Of a stretch of DNA of 64,000 nt, positions 9,247 through 17,805 are shown piece after piece (within the stretch, counting starts at the first letter, position 1; each line of letters starts with the position of its first letter). The notes under the pieces were generated by a model. That model was not told the DNA's origin, made no database searches, and saw only the letters and a program-made list of their open reading frames with translations. Position numbers and translations under genes: made by a program. The stretch is from Flavobacterium jumunjinense (lineage in GTDB: Bacteria; Bacteroidota; Bacteroidia; Flavobacteriales; Flavobacteriaceae), in assembly GCF_021650975.2 (NCBI RefSeq), contig NZ_CP091285.1:4092001-4156000 (forward strand), in the 5' to 3' direction.

Positions 9247-10128
9247 ATGGAATTTATTGATTACTACAAAATTCTTGAGATTGATAAAAGTGCAACAGCA
9301 GATGCTATCAAAAAAGCCTATCGAAAACTAGCGCGTAAATGGCATCCCGATGTGAACCCTAATGATGCTGCAGCAAAAGTAAAGTTTCAACAACTCAACG
9401 AAGCCAATGAGGTTTTAAGCCATCCTGAAAAAAGAAAAAAATACGATAAATACGGTAAAGATTGGGAACGCGGAGAAGAATATGAACAACAACGTCAGTA
9501 TTCGAATAGCGGAAACCAACAAAATGCAGGTAATTTTAATGAGGGCGATTTCTCCGATTTCTTCTCTTCGATGTTCGGACAACAAAGAGGTGGAGGCAAT
9601 AGGCGTAGTAATGCCAAATTTAGAGGACAGGATTTTAACGCTCAATTGCAAATAGACATTAAAGAAGCCGCTAAAACGCATAAAAAAGAACTTACTATTA
9701 ATGGGAAGAGCCTACGCATTACCATTCCTGCTGGTATTGAAGACGAACAAACCATAAAAATTAACGGCTATGGTGGTGAAGGAGCCAACAAAGGCCCTAA
9801 TGGCGATTTGTATATTACTTTTTCAATCGTAAACACAACCCCATTTAAACGCGTTGGTAATGATTTGTATGTGAATCATGATTTAGATTTATACACCGCT
9901 GTGCTAGGAGGAGAAATAATGCTAACCGCTTTCGATGCTTCCAAACTAAAACTTAAAGTTGCAGCAGGAACGCAAAACGGAACAAAAATACGTTTGAAAG
10001 GAAAAGGCTTTCCTGTGTATAAAAAAGAAGACACATTTGGCGATTTATATGTTACCTATACAGTGACTATACCGACTCAACTTTCCGAAAAAGAAAAAGA
10101 ACTATTTCAGCAGTTAGCCCAAAAATAA
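9247..10128 (+). CDS. cbpA: CbpA-type DnaJ co-chaperone
   Basis: A 293-residue type B J-protein. The J domain (about 5-68) carries HPD at residues 33-35. A Gly/Ser/Asn/Gln-rich linker with DFSDFFSSMFG follows (about 80-125). The C-terminal substrate-binding domains (about 128-290) include GYGGEGANKGPNGDLYI and GKGFPVY, and lack the zinc finger of DnaJ. It should stimulate the ATPase of DnaK and hand over unfolded clients in the cytosol. The downstream gene, 6 nt away, is a CbpM-type modulator, which supports CbpA rather than DnaJ. Confidence 0.92.
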   Translation: MEFIDYYKILEIDKSATADAIKKAYRKLARKWHPDVNPNDAAAKVKFQQLNEANEVLSHPEKRKKYDKYGKDWERGEEYEQQRQYSNSGNQQNAGNFNEGDFSDFFSSMFGQQRGGGNRRSNAKFRGQDFNAQLQIDIKEAAKTHKKELTINGKSLRITIPAGIEDEQTIKINGYGGEGANKGPNGDLYITFSIVNTTPFKRVGNDLYVNHDLDLYTAVLGGEIMLTAFDASKLKLKVAAGTQNGTKIRLKGKGFPVYKKEDTFGDLYVTYTVTIPTQLSEKEKELFQQLAQK

Positions 10129-10134
10129 ACAACT

Positions 10135-10425
10135 ATGGACACACAAGAATTAATAATAATCGAAGTATTCTGCAAAGAATACCAAATAGAAAAGCACCTT
10201 GTTGACGATTTAGAAGCATTTGGATTACTACAAACCATACAACACAATCAAGCTACCTACATACACAAAAACCAATTAGTCAACATTGAAAAAATAATAC
10301 GACTGCACAACGATTTAAACATAAACAAAGAAGGTATAGCAGTCATACTAGACCTACTAGAAAAAGTAAATCAATTGCAAACAGAAGTCAAGCACCTAAA
10401 CGACCGATTGGGATTGTATGAGTAA
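10135..10425 (+). CDS. cbpM: CbpM-like chaperone modulator
   Basis: A 96-residue helical protein related to the MerR-like modulator that binds the J domain of CbpA and restrains it. Visible features are a conserved N-terminal helix region (ELIIIEVFCKEYQI), LEAFGLLQ, an aromatic/His stretch (YIHKNQLVNIEKIIRL), DLNINKEGIAVILDLLEKV, and a C-terminal heptad-like helix. It lies 6 nt downstream of cbpA in one operon and is followed by a terminator at 10511. Confidence 0.85.
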   Translation: MDTQELIIIEVFCKEYQIEKHLVDDLEAFGLLQTIQHNQATYIHKNQLVNIEKIIRLHNDLNINKEGIAVILDLLEKVNQLQTEVKHLNDRLGLYE

Positions 10426-10510
10426 TACCATGCCTCCTTTGAATGCACTGTTCAGCAACCAGTATAAGAATAAATTATAGCTACAACCCAACCAAAAAAA
10501 GAACACCCAA

Positions 10511-10550
10511 TAAGGATTATTAGTTGCCACTAGTAATCCTTATTTTTTTA
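10511..10550 (+). terminator. rho-independent terminator of cbpA-cbpM
   Basis: A 14-bp stem (10511-10524 with 10529-10542, one G-T wobble), a TGCC loop and a T run. Stem and tail are almost identical to the terminator at 9081-9120, including flanking bases, so one is probably a copy of the other. Confidence 0.88.
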
Positions 10551-10606
10551 TACTCTTCGTAGCACCACAAATAACATCATTTATCATTTTACCATTAAAA
10601 ACAAAA

Positions 10607-11750
10607 GAGCCATCGGCTCGATATATGTGTAAGGCAGGGTTTTAACCCTGTCATTACAACCTACCACAAGAAAAAGAGCCGTAGGTTCGATATATTATAA
10701 ACACAAACAAAATCCACAAACTTGTCTTCCTGAAAGGATCCCATTTGTTGCGCTACAAACAACATCATTTATTTTTTACCATTAAAAACAACGGATTAAA
10801 ATCACGTTGCTACAATATGAATCATTTATATATCAACGGATTGAAATCCATTGCTACAAAATGAGTCGTTCCTATGGAACTAGCACGTTTATAAAATCTG
10901 CGTAAATCAGCAAAATCTGCGTGCTATTTAACCACAAACCATTCTCAACCATCAAAAAGAGCCATCGGCTCGATATATCTGTAAGGCAGGGTTTCAACCC
11001 TGTCATTACAACCTAACACGAAGAAAAAGAGCCGTAGGTTCGGTATATTATAAACACAAACAACATCATTAATAATTAACCATCAACCATTAACAATTAC
11101 CCCAGTCTAATGAGACCTTTACAAGGTGACAATATTGTGGTTAGAAAATCTGCGTAAATCAGCAAAATCTGCGTGCTATTTAACCACAAACCGTTCTCAA
11201 TCATCAAAAAGAGCCATCGGCTCGATATATGTGTAAGGCAGGGTTTCAACCCTGTCATTACAACCTAACACGAAGAAAAAGAGCCGTAGGTTCGATATAT
11301 TATAAACACAAACAAAATCCACAAACTTGTCATCCTGAAAGGATCCCATTTGTTGCGCTACAAACAACATCATTTATTATTTACCATTAAAAAACAACGG
11401 ATTAAAATCACGTTGCTACAATATGAATCGTTCCTATGGAACTAGCACGTTTATAAAATCTGCGTAAATCAGCAAAATCTGCGTGCATTTAACCACAATT
11501 AATAATTAACCATCAATAATTAAAAATCACCCCAAACTAATGAGACCTTTACAAGGTGACAATATTGTGGTTAGAAAATCTGTGAAAATCTGCAAAATCT
11601 GCGTGCTATTTAACCACAAAACATTCTCAATCATCAAAAAGAGCCATCGGCTCGATATATGTGTAAGGCAGGGTTTCAACCCTGCCATTACAACCTAACA
11701 CAAGAAAAAAGAGCCGTAGGTTCGATATTTTATAAACACAAACAACATCA
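10607..11750 (+). repeat. cluster of REP-like hairpin repeats, forward orientation
   Basis: Four copies of a ~110-nt unit start at 10607, 10959, 11211 and 11641. Each contains the palindromes GAGCCATCGGCTC, CAGGGTTTCAACCCTG and GAGCCGTAGGTTC. Between them are other short hairpins: GTTCCTATGGAAC, GGATTGAAATCC, ACCTTTACAAGGT and ATCCTGAAAGGAT. There are also copies of a motif beginning AATCTGCGTAAATCAGC. No coding frame is supported. Each element is a 4-7 bp stem with a tiny loop, as in REP sequences mobilised by REP-associated tyrosine transposases, one of which is encoded at 38990-39607. The reverse-orientation counterpart is at 28600-29480. Confidence 0.8.
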
Positions 11751-11805
11751 TTAATAATTAATAATTAACAATCAATCATTAACAATCAAACCATTAATAA
11801 TCAAT

Positions 11806-11836
11806 AAAAAAAGACACAAAGCCAAAGCCTTGTGCC
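11806..11836 (-). terminator. terminator of the DUF6266 gene
   Basis: On the minus strand a 10-bp stem (GCCTTGTGCC region 11827-11836 with 11813-11822, one wobble) with a 4-nt loop runs into a T tract. It lies 43 nt past the stop at 11880. Confidence 0.8.
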
Positions 11837-11879
11837 TTTCCGTTCCCATGATTAACAATCAAACCTAAAAAACGAAACA

Positions 11880-12521
11880 TTAACCCACAACTACATTACC
11901 CAAATAAGTACTCGTAGCATATCGTTTCTCATCTGCCGAAGCAAAAGTAGCCCATACCTCTACTGTCGATCCCGATAAAGTAACCGGTAATAAAAGTCCA
12001 CCCGTTGTAGCACTTCTTTCAGCCACAGCCAACGAATAAATCCAGTTCTTAGTAGCAGCATCATATACCCCAACAACCAACCTGTCTGTAGCTAACGCCT
12101 CTCCTTGACCTGTATTATTATTCCAAGTAAAATCGATCGTATTTGCCGTGTTAGAAACAATAGCACCCCCTTCAATACCAACCAAATAGCCTTTCGCAAT
12201 TTGCACCTTGTTGTAGGCAAAAGTAAAGTCAGGGTCTGTAAACACTATTGCTTCCTTCATGTGATAGGACATTGCCCGATTTACTCGCGATTTCTCACCC
12301 TGATTGGCTCCATAATACCGACTTAAAATAGGATAAATTGGCCCTAGAAAAGCAATTACAGACGAAAACTTTAACCGATGCTGCGCTTGTAATGGTGTTG
12401 CAGCTTTGTTACTCCTTCTTGGTAAACTACGCATTACTTCTTTACCTCTCCAGTTAGCACCAACTACTGGCCCAACTTTTCCCGAAAATGCACCCATGAT
12501 GCCCTTGTTATACGTTCCCAT
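11880..12521 (-). CDS. DUF6266 family protein
   Basis: A 213-residue protein with the family opening MGTYNKGIMGAFSGKVGPVV, then ANWRGKEVMRSLPRRS and ATPLQAQHRLKFSSVIAFL. The second half is a beta-rich domain (about 110-213; FTWNNNTGQGEA, VEVWATFASADEKR) resembling an Ig-like fold. No signal peptide is present. Function is unknown; the family is common in Bacteroidota, often in several copies. Here it stands alone between a REP-like repeat cluster and unusual non-coding DNA, with its own terminator. Confidence 0.8.
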   Translation of the reverse strand: MGTYNKGIMGAFSGKVGPVVGANWRGKEVMRSLPRRSNKAATPLQAQHRLKFSSVIAFLGPIYPILSRYYGANQGEKSRVNRAMSYHMKEAIVFTDPDFTFAYNKVQIAKGYLVGIEGGAIVSNTANTIDFTWNNNTGQGEALATDRLVVGVYDAATKNWIYSLAVAERSATTGGLLLPVTLSGSTVEVWATFASADEKRYATSTYLGNVVVG

Positions 12522-12680
12522 ACTTCAAATAATTAAATATTAAACATTCTTTTTTTAGTGCTCAATAACTTGCGATTGTTAATTAGCATAATGACAACTT
12601 TTAACTAACAAATCTCTCACTACTAACCACTTACTACTCACTACCAACAACTTTGCCAAAAGCATTAAAAATGACTCAGC

Positions 12681-12740
12681 TGAACGGTTGTGACTGGTTC
12701 TGACTTGGTTTGACTGGTTTTGACGTATACTGATGTATAA
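12681..12740. repeat. 10-bp periodic TGA array
   Basis: Six consecutive 10-mers each start with TGA: TGAACGGTTG, TGACTGGTTC, TGACTTGGTT, TGACTGGTTT, TGACGTATAC, TGATGTATAA. The period is exactly one near-helical turn. It lies about 160-220 nt upstream of the DUF6266 start on the opposite strand. The function is unknown; a phased protein-binding array is one possibility. Confidence 0.6.
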
Positions 12741-12797
12741 GACCCCCTTTAAAGCTGTTAAATAAGGGTTTTGTTCGGAGATTGTTCGGAAGCGCTG

Positions 12798-12841
12798 CGG
12801 GCGAGTAGCACTAAACAGGCACTTTTTCGCTACAACGCCCG
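12798..12841. other. GC-rich long-stem hairpin
   Basis: CGGGCG (12798-12803) and GTAGC (12805-12809) pair with GCTAC (12829-12833) and CGCCCG (12836-12841), giving 11 bp with a 1x2 internal bulge and a 19-nt loop. It is the most GC-rich patch in an AT-rich intergenic region and has no T tract, so it is not a typical terminator. Confidence 0.55.
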
Positions 12842-12879
12842 AACGAAACTGCTACTTGACTGCTACTAAACCTAAAAAA

Positions 12880-13080
12880 ATTACGAATTAGGAATTAGAG
12901 ATTGAGAATTACGGATTAGTAAAAATTATGAATTAGAAATTATGAATTAGGGATTAGTAAAAATTATGAATTATGAATTAGGGATTACGGATTACGGATT
13001 ACGGATTGGGGATTGGGGATTCAGAATTATGAATTATGGGTTAGGGATTGGGGGGTTAGGGGTTAGTGAAAATTTGGAAA
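12880..13080. repeat. degenerate simple repeat (AATTATGAATTAGGGATTACGG type)
   Basis: Many near-tandem 7-10 nt units of the kind GAATTA, GGATTACGGATT and GGGATTGGGG. Similar stretches occur at 33140-33225, 33577-33650 and 37864-37940. Short frames over them give NYELRITD-like peptides and are not genes. Confidence 0.65.
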
Positions 13081-13300
13081 AAACAATAGCACCTAATTAT
13101 TTTTTTGGTACAAAATTTGATAATTTGTTTCTAACTAAAGAGCTATAATAACCCGATGTATTGTAATTGTTTTTTTAACGAACTTATTTCTTGTTTTCGA
13201 CGTACTGTTCTTCGAGTACTCAGATAGCTATCGGTAGGTGTCGAGAAGTTGTGTTTCATTATATAAAAACAGTCAAACAAAGAAAATTAAATGGTGTGCC

Positions 13301-14161
13301 ATGAGAAAAAAAATACTTTTATTTATCCTATTGCTATCCGTAAAAATCGATGCGCAGGAAATAAAAAATTATCCAAGACAATTTGTTTTTAGCAGTTGCG
13401 ATTCTGTTTCTGTAGCCATAAAAGAGCTAAATAAATGCACCAATGATAAATTTATAAAATACTTCAGAAAAAAATACGACTGGTTCAAAATTATTGGAAT
13501 TGCCCCTTATACCATAAGATTTTATCTTTTTTATGAAATTGACACAAAAGGGAATATTCGTTTTACAACAGTAAAAAACAGACAGCATCCCTATGACTCC
13601 ATAACGAATAGATTGGCTTTACAATTAAGCAAAGGAGTTGCAACCGATTTAAATGAGTCCCAAAGTATAAAACCTGCATTAAACGAAGAAGGAAAACCTG
13701 TTCGCTATAGAAATTCTATATACTGTAGTTTCTTGGGAGGTAATTATCTAGAAGATGAATTAAAAAATAAAATTCCCGAATTAGAAAAAAAATTCACCTA
13801 CAAAGCCATTTATGCACACCCGCATGAAAAGGATTATTTACTATATTATCAAGCAACACAATCCAAAGAAATTGCAGTTTATAAATTAAATGCTACAACT
13901 AAAAAAGAAGTTTTTATAGCAAAATATAAAGACATACAAGAAGCCAATCAAAAATATTATTACCTCAGAAATCTAAAGATAAGATCTGACTATCCATTAA
14001 GCTTTCTTTTTAAAAATGATGAATTAATAGAAATACGAAAAACAGACAACACCTATAAAACCTATTATTGTAATGAAAAAGAGAAAATAAAATCAGAAGA
14101 ATTCGAAAATATTTTATCATTATACTATTCAATATATCAACCAGTCCTTTTAAAGAATTAG
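13301..14161 (+). CDS. exported protein with TonB C-terminal-like domain
   Basis: The ATG at 13301 opens a signal peptide (MRKKILLFILLLSVKIDAQ); an upstream in-frame start would put 21 residues before it. The chain is about 286 residues. About residues 65-140 (RFYLFYEIDTKGNIRFTTVK, then HPYDSITNRLALQLSKG) look like the carboxyl domain of TonB-like proteins of Bacteroidota. The rest is Lys- and Tyr-rich with no recognised motif. It stands alone, 426 nt before the restriction operon. A periplasmic location is likely; function is unknown. Confidence 0.65.
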   Translation: MRKKILLFILLLSVKIDAQEIKNYPRQFVFSSCDSVSVAIKELNKCTNDKFIKYFRKKYDWFKIIGIAPYTIRFYLFYEIDTKGNIRFTTVKNRQHPYDSITNRLALQLSKGVATDLNESQSIKPALNEEGKPVRYRNSIYCSFLGGNYLEDELKNKIPELEKKFTYKAIYAHPHEKDYLLYYQATQSKEIAVYKLNATTKKEVFIAKYKDIQEANQKYYYLRNLKIRSDYPLSFLFKNDELIEIRKTDNTYKTYYCNEKEKIKSEEFENILSLYYSIYQPVLLKN

Positions 14162-14587
14162 GTTGCCAAACATAAATTTATTTTTCTCCTTACAGCTATT
14201 CGAATAGTTCCTTTTCTTTTACAGTAAATTCAAATCATAACTGGTACAAGTCCACAAAATGAGCTATTTATTTAAATAAAAACGGAACACCAAACACTTT
14301 TAACTTCCCCTTTCGACTTTTAACTTTTAACTTTCGATTATAAAAAAAACACTCAATTACGTTTTCCCGCAAGGATGCTATTTTTTGCTGTACTACCTTT
14401 GGCTTGTGATACAAAACAACCGCTTAAACTTTAACAATTACTACAGAAAAAGTGTATTCTTGTTTTTAGGAATTGGTTTACATTGCAATTACAAGAAATC
14501 GCATTAAAAACAGGTAGAAATACCTGAACCCCTCTTGCCGAAATGGTTTATTTTTGGTAGGTTTGGTAAATACTAAAATCATTGTGA
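14162..14587. other. intergenic region upstream of the restriction operon, with a MITE half-end
   Basis: No gene seen. At 14219-14247 lies a single copy of a ~29-nt terminal repeat (TTACAGTAAATTCAAATCAT followed by AACTGGTAC) that also forms the right end of the element at 44933-45094. The promoter of the hsd operon should lie in the last ~150 nt. Confidence 0.55.
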
Positions 14588-16966
14588 ATGATTAATAAGA
14601 AAACATTGTCTGAAAGAGATATCTGTTCTAAGTACATAAACCCTAGTCTTGAAAAAGCGGGTTGGGATATGAAACGACAAGTACGTGAAGAAGTGTCTTT
14701 TACAGATGGACGCATTATTGTTCAAGGAAAATTATATACTAGAGGTCAAAGTAAAAGAGCTGATTATATTCTTTATTATAAATCAAATATACCTATTGCA
14801 ATAATTGAAGCTAAAGACAATAAAAAGCCAGTAGGGTCTGGCATGCAACAAGCTTTAGAATATTCAGAGATTTTGCAAATTCCATTTGTTTTTACTTCCA
14901 ATGGTGATTCTTTTGTTTTTCATGATAAAACAAATACATCAAATAATTTAGAAACCGAATTATCATTAGATGCTTTTCCTTCTCCTGAAACTTTATGGAA
15001 CAAATATTTAAAACACAATAACCTTGAAGAACCCAAAGCTAAAGAAATAGTTGAAAAAGATTATTTTGTAGATGTTAGTGGAATGAATCCAAGGTATTAT
15101 CAACAAAATGCAGTAAATAGAACAATTGAAGCAGTAGCAAAGGGACAAAATAAGATAATTTTGGTAATGGCTACTGGTACTGGTAAAACCTACACTGCTT
15201 TTAATATCATTTGGAGGTTGTGGAAATCTGGTGTTAAGAAAAGAATATTATTTCTTGCCGATAGAAATGCCTTATTAACACAAACTAAAAATGGTGACTT
15301 CTCCCCTTTTGGGAACGATATTATGCACATTATTAAAAATAGAAAGATTGATAAATCGTATCAAATCTACTATGCTTTATACCAAGGTTTAACAAGTACT
15401 GACGAAGAAAAAAATGCTTACAAAGAGTTCAGCAAAGATTTCTTTGATTTAGTTGTGATTGATGAGTGTCATAGAGGAAGTGCTGCTGAAGCTTCTGCTT
15501 GGAGAGATGTTTTAACTTATTTTGATTCAGCAACTCAAATTGGATTAACGGCTACACCAAAAGAAACAAAAGATGTTTCTAATATAGACTATTTTGGAGA
15601 GCCTGTTTATACTTACTCTCTAAAGCAAGGTATTGATGATGGTTTTTTAGCACCTTATAAAGTTATTAGAATAACTACTAATGTAGATGAAGGATGGAGA
15701 CCTACAAAAGGCATGTTAGACAAATATGGTCATGAAATAAAAGACCGTATTTATAATTTAAAAGACTATGATAGAACGTTAGTTATTGATGGACGCACAG
15801 AACTTGTTGCTAAAAAAATAACCGAATATTTAAAAGCTACAGATCGATTTGCCAAAACGATTGTATTTTGTACGGATATCGACCATGCGAATAGAATGCG
15901 TCAAGCACTAATAAATGAAAATGCCGATTTAGTTGCAAAACATTGGAATTATTGTGTAAAAATAACAGGTGATGATGAAGTGGGCAAACAAGAGTTAGAT
16001 AATTTTACCGATGTTGAAGAACAATTTCCTGTCATTGCTACTACTTCTAAAATGTTGACTACTGGTATAGATACTAAAATGGTTAAATTGATTGTTTTGG
16101 AATCTAACATACAGTCGGTTACTGAATTTAAACAAATTATTGGTAGAGGCACAAGAATACGGGAAGCGGAAGGAAAAGTTTATTTTACCATTATGGACTT
16201 TAGAAAAGCAACGAACATTTTTGCACGACCTGATTTTGATGGTGACCCAGTTCAAATATACGAACCTGGACCAAATGATCCCGTTGTACCACCAGAAAAC
16301 CCTGATACCACTAAAGATCCTATTATTGATGGAGAGGATTGGTTACCCGATGATTTTAAGCCGAATCCTCCCGATATTGATATTGATGGAGACGAAGGGA
16401 AAGTGAAGAAATATTATGTGAATGAAGTACCTGTTGCTGTTGTAAATGAACGTATTCAATACTATGGAAAAGACGGGAAATTAATAACAGAATCCTTAAA
16501 AGATTATTCGAAGAAAAATTTAGAAAAAGAATTCTGTTCTCTTGATGATTTTATTCAAAAATGGAATGATGCTGAAAAGAAAGAGGAATTAATCAAAGAA
16601 TTGGCAGAACATGGTGTTTTGCTAGAAGCACTGCGTGAAGAAGTAGGACAAGACATGGATGATTTTGATTTGATTTGTCACATTGCTTTTGACCAACCTG
16701 CATTGACTCGTAAAGAAAGAGCGAACAAAGTGCGTAAACGCAATTACTTTGGGAAATATAGCGAAACCGCTCAAAAAGTATTGAATAGTTTGTTAGATAA
16801 ATACGAACAAGAAGGTATTTCTTCCATAGAGCAAGGTTCTATTCTTAAAGTGAAACCTTTAAATGAAATGGGGTCTCCCGTTGAAATAGTTAGAGCTTTT
16901 GGAAAAAATAAAGATTTTGAACAAGCAGTTAAAGAATTAGAAAACGAAATATACAATATAGCATAA
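14588..16966 (+). CDS. hsdR: type I restriction enzyme R subunit (HsdR, EcoEI-like)
   Basis: A 792-residue motor-nuclease. The N-terminal nuclease domain has D59 and E74-A-K76 (ADYILYY then IIEAK), the PD-(D/E)XK arrangement. The SF2 helicase follows, with Walker A GTGKT (197-201), DECH (292-295), TATP (321-324) and a C-terminal RecA-like domain containing IGRGTRI. An acidic linker (about 565-605) and a helical C-terminal region for complex assembly end the protein. With HsdM and HsdS it should cleave unmodified foreign DNA after translocation. Its stop overlaps the start of an HNH nuclease gene (TAATG), so this is a single operon. Confidence 0.95.
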   Translation: MINKKTLSERDICSKYINPSLEKAGWDMKRQVREEVSFTDGRIIVQGKLYTRGQSKRADYILYYKSNIPIAIIEAKDNKKPVGSGMQQALEYSEILQIPFVFTSNGDSFVFHDKTNTSNNLETELSLDAFPSPETLWNKYLKHNNLEEPKAKEIVEKDYFVDVSGMNPRYYQQNAVNRTIEAVAKGQNKIILVMATGTGKTYTAFNIIWRLWKSGVKKRILFLADRNALLTQTKNGDFSPFGNDIMHIIKNRKIDKSYQIYYALYQGLTSTDEEKNAYKEFSKDFFDLVVIDECHRGSAAEASAWRDVLTYFDSATQIGLTATPKETKDVSNIDYFGEPVYTYSLKQGIDDGFLAPYKVIRITTNVDEGWRPTKGMLDKYGHEIKDRIYNLKDYDRTLVIDGRTELVAKKITEYLKATDRFAKTIVFCTDIDHANRMRQALINENADLVAKHWNYCVKITGDDEVGKQELDNFTDVEEQFPVIATTSKMLTTGIDTKMVKLIVLESNIQSVTEFKQIIGRGTRIREAEGKVYFTIMDFRKATNIFARPDFDGDPVQIYEPGPNDPVVPPENPDTTKDPIIDGEDWLPDDFKPNPPDIDIDGDEGKVKKYYVNEVPVAVVNERIQYYGKDGKLITESLKDYSKKNLEKEFCSLDDFIQKWNDAEKKEELIKELAEHGVLLEALREEVGQDMDDFDLICHIAFDQPALTRKERANKVRKRNYFGKYSETAQKVLNSLLDKYEQEGISSIEQGSILKVKPLNEMGSPVEIVRAFGKNKDFEQAVKELENEIYNIA

Positions 16967-17805
16967 TGTTTAGTCATAAAGATATTCAATGGGTTCGTAA
17001 TGTAAAACACGCAAATGGAGAAGACTGGGCTTACTTTGGTGATGATAAAGATGATATGATTTTGCATTGGTCATCATCATTTGTTCATAGACCTACACAC
17101 GCGATGATTCCGCAAAAAGGTGATTTAGTTGTTTTATTTCAAAAAGTTAATACAAATAATCAAGTTTGTTTTACACACTTATTAACACCTTTAGACAATT
17201 TGGAACAGGACTTGATAGATTCTAATCCAAAACATCGTTGGGGTAGAAAAATGAAAGTATTAGCGAGAACAAAAGAATTTATAAAACCTTTTAATTTCGA
17301 CCTAAGAACTGTTAGTCAAGGTCATACCTATTCCATTGAGTTACTAGATAAACAAATTGAAAAAGAAGCCATTCAAAAAACACTTTGGAATGGTTTCAAA
17401 CCCTTTTTTAATAATGAAGTTTATCAAGAATACTTTAATGAGGTATATGCTAATGTTGTAGACGAAAGTGTGGATGATATAGAAGCTAATGAAGGTGCTT
17501 GGAATTATGCCATACACCGTTTTAGAGAAAGAGATAGAAATTTAGTCAATAAAAAGAAAGCGTCTACTAATCCTTTACTATGCGAATGTTGTAATTTTGA
17601 TTTCTCAAAAACCTATCCTGATTTAGGTAATGGTTTTATCGAATGTCATCATACTATTCCAATTCATCAAGGTGAAAGAATTACAAATATAGACGAACTC
17701 GCTTTAGTTTGTTCTAACTGTCATAGCATGTTGCATAGAAAGAATAAAAATAACGAATATTATACTATAGAAGGACTAAAAGAAATTATAAAAAAGAATG
17801 AGTAA
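16966..17805 (+). CDS. HNH endonuclease with possible EVE-like N-terminal domain
   Basis: A 279-residue protein. The C-terminus is a McrA-like HNH module: C206-x-x-C209, FIECHH (224-229), then LVCSNCHSMLH with C249-x-x-C252 and H257. The N-terminal ~110 residues (WAYFGDDKDDMILHWSSS, KGDLVVLFQ, CFTHLLTPLD) resemble EVE/PUA-like modified-base readers, but this is a weak call. The gene overlaps hsdR by 1 nt and hsdM by 8 nt. Known: McrA-type HNH enzymes cut DNA bearing modified bases. Inferred: a type IV-like activity built into the type I operon, covering phages that mask their DNA. Confidence 0.8.
   Translation: MFSHKDIQWVRNVKHANGEDWAYFGDDKDDMILHWSSSFVHRPTHAMIPQKGDLVVLFQKVNTNNQVCFTHLLTPLDNLEQDLIDSNPKHRWGRKMKVLARTKEFIKPFNFDLRTVSQGHTYSIELLDKQIEKEAIQKTLWNGFKPFFNNEVYQEYFNEVYANVVDESVDDIEANEGAWNYAIHRFRERDRNLVNKKKASTNPLLCECCNFDFSKTYPDLGNGFIECHHTIPIHQGERITNIDELALVCSNCHSMLHRKNKNNEYYTIEGLKEIIKKNE

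Noticed and set aside
10607..11750. CRISPR array or degraded coding region
   Set aside because: Repeat units are ~110 nt with irregular spacing and inner palindromes, and no cas gene is near. All frames are broken.
12798..12841. Integron attC site
   Set aside because: The hairpin ends do not match the conserved RYYYAAC and GTTRRRY boxes, and no integrase is seen.
12966..13148. 60-residue frame giving a NYELGITDYGLRIG-like peptide
   Set aside because: It is a translation of the simple repeat GAATTAGGGATTACGG, not a gene.
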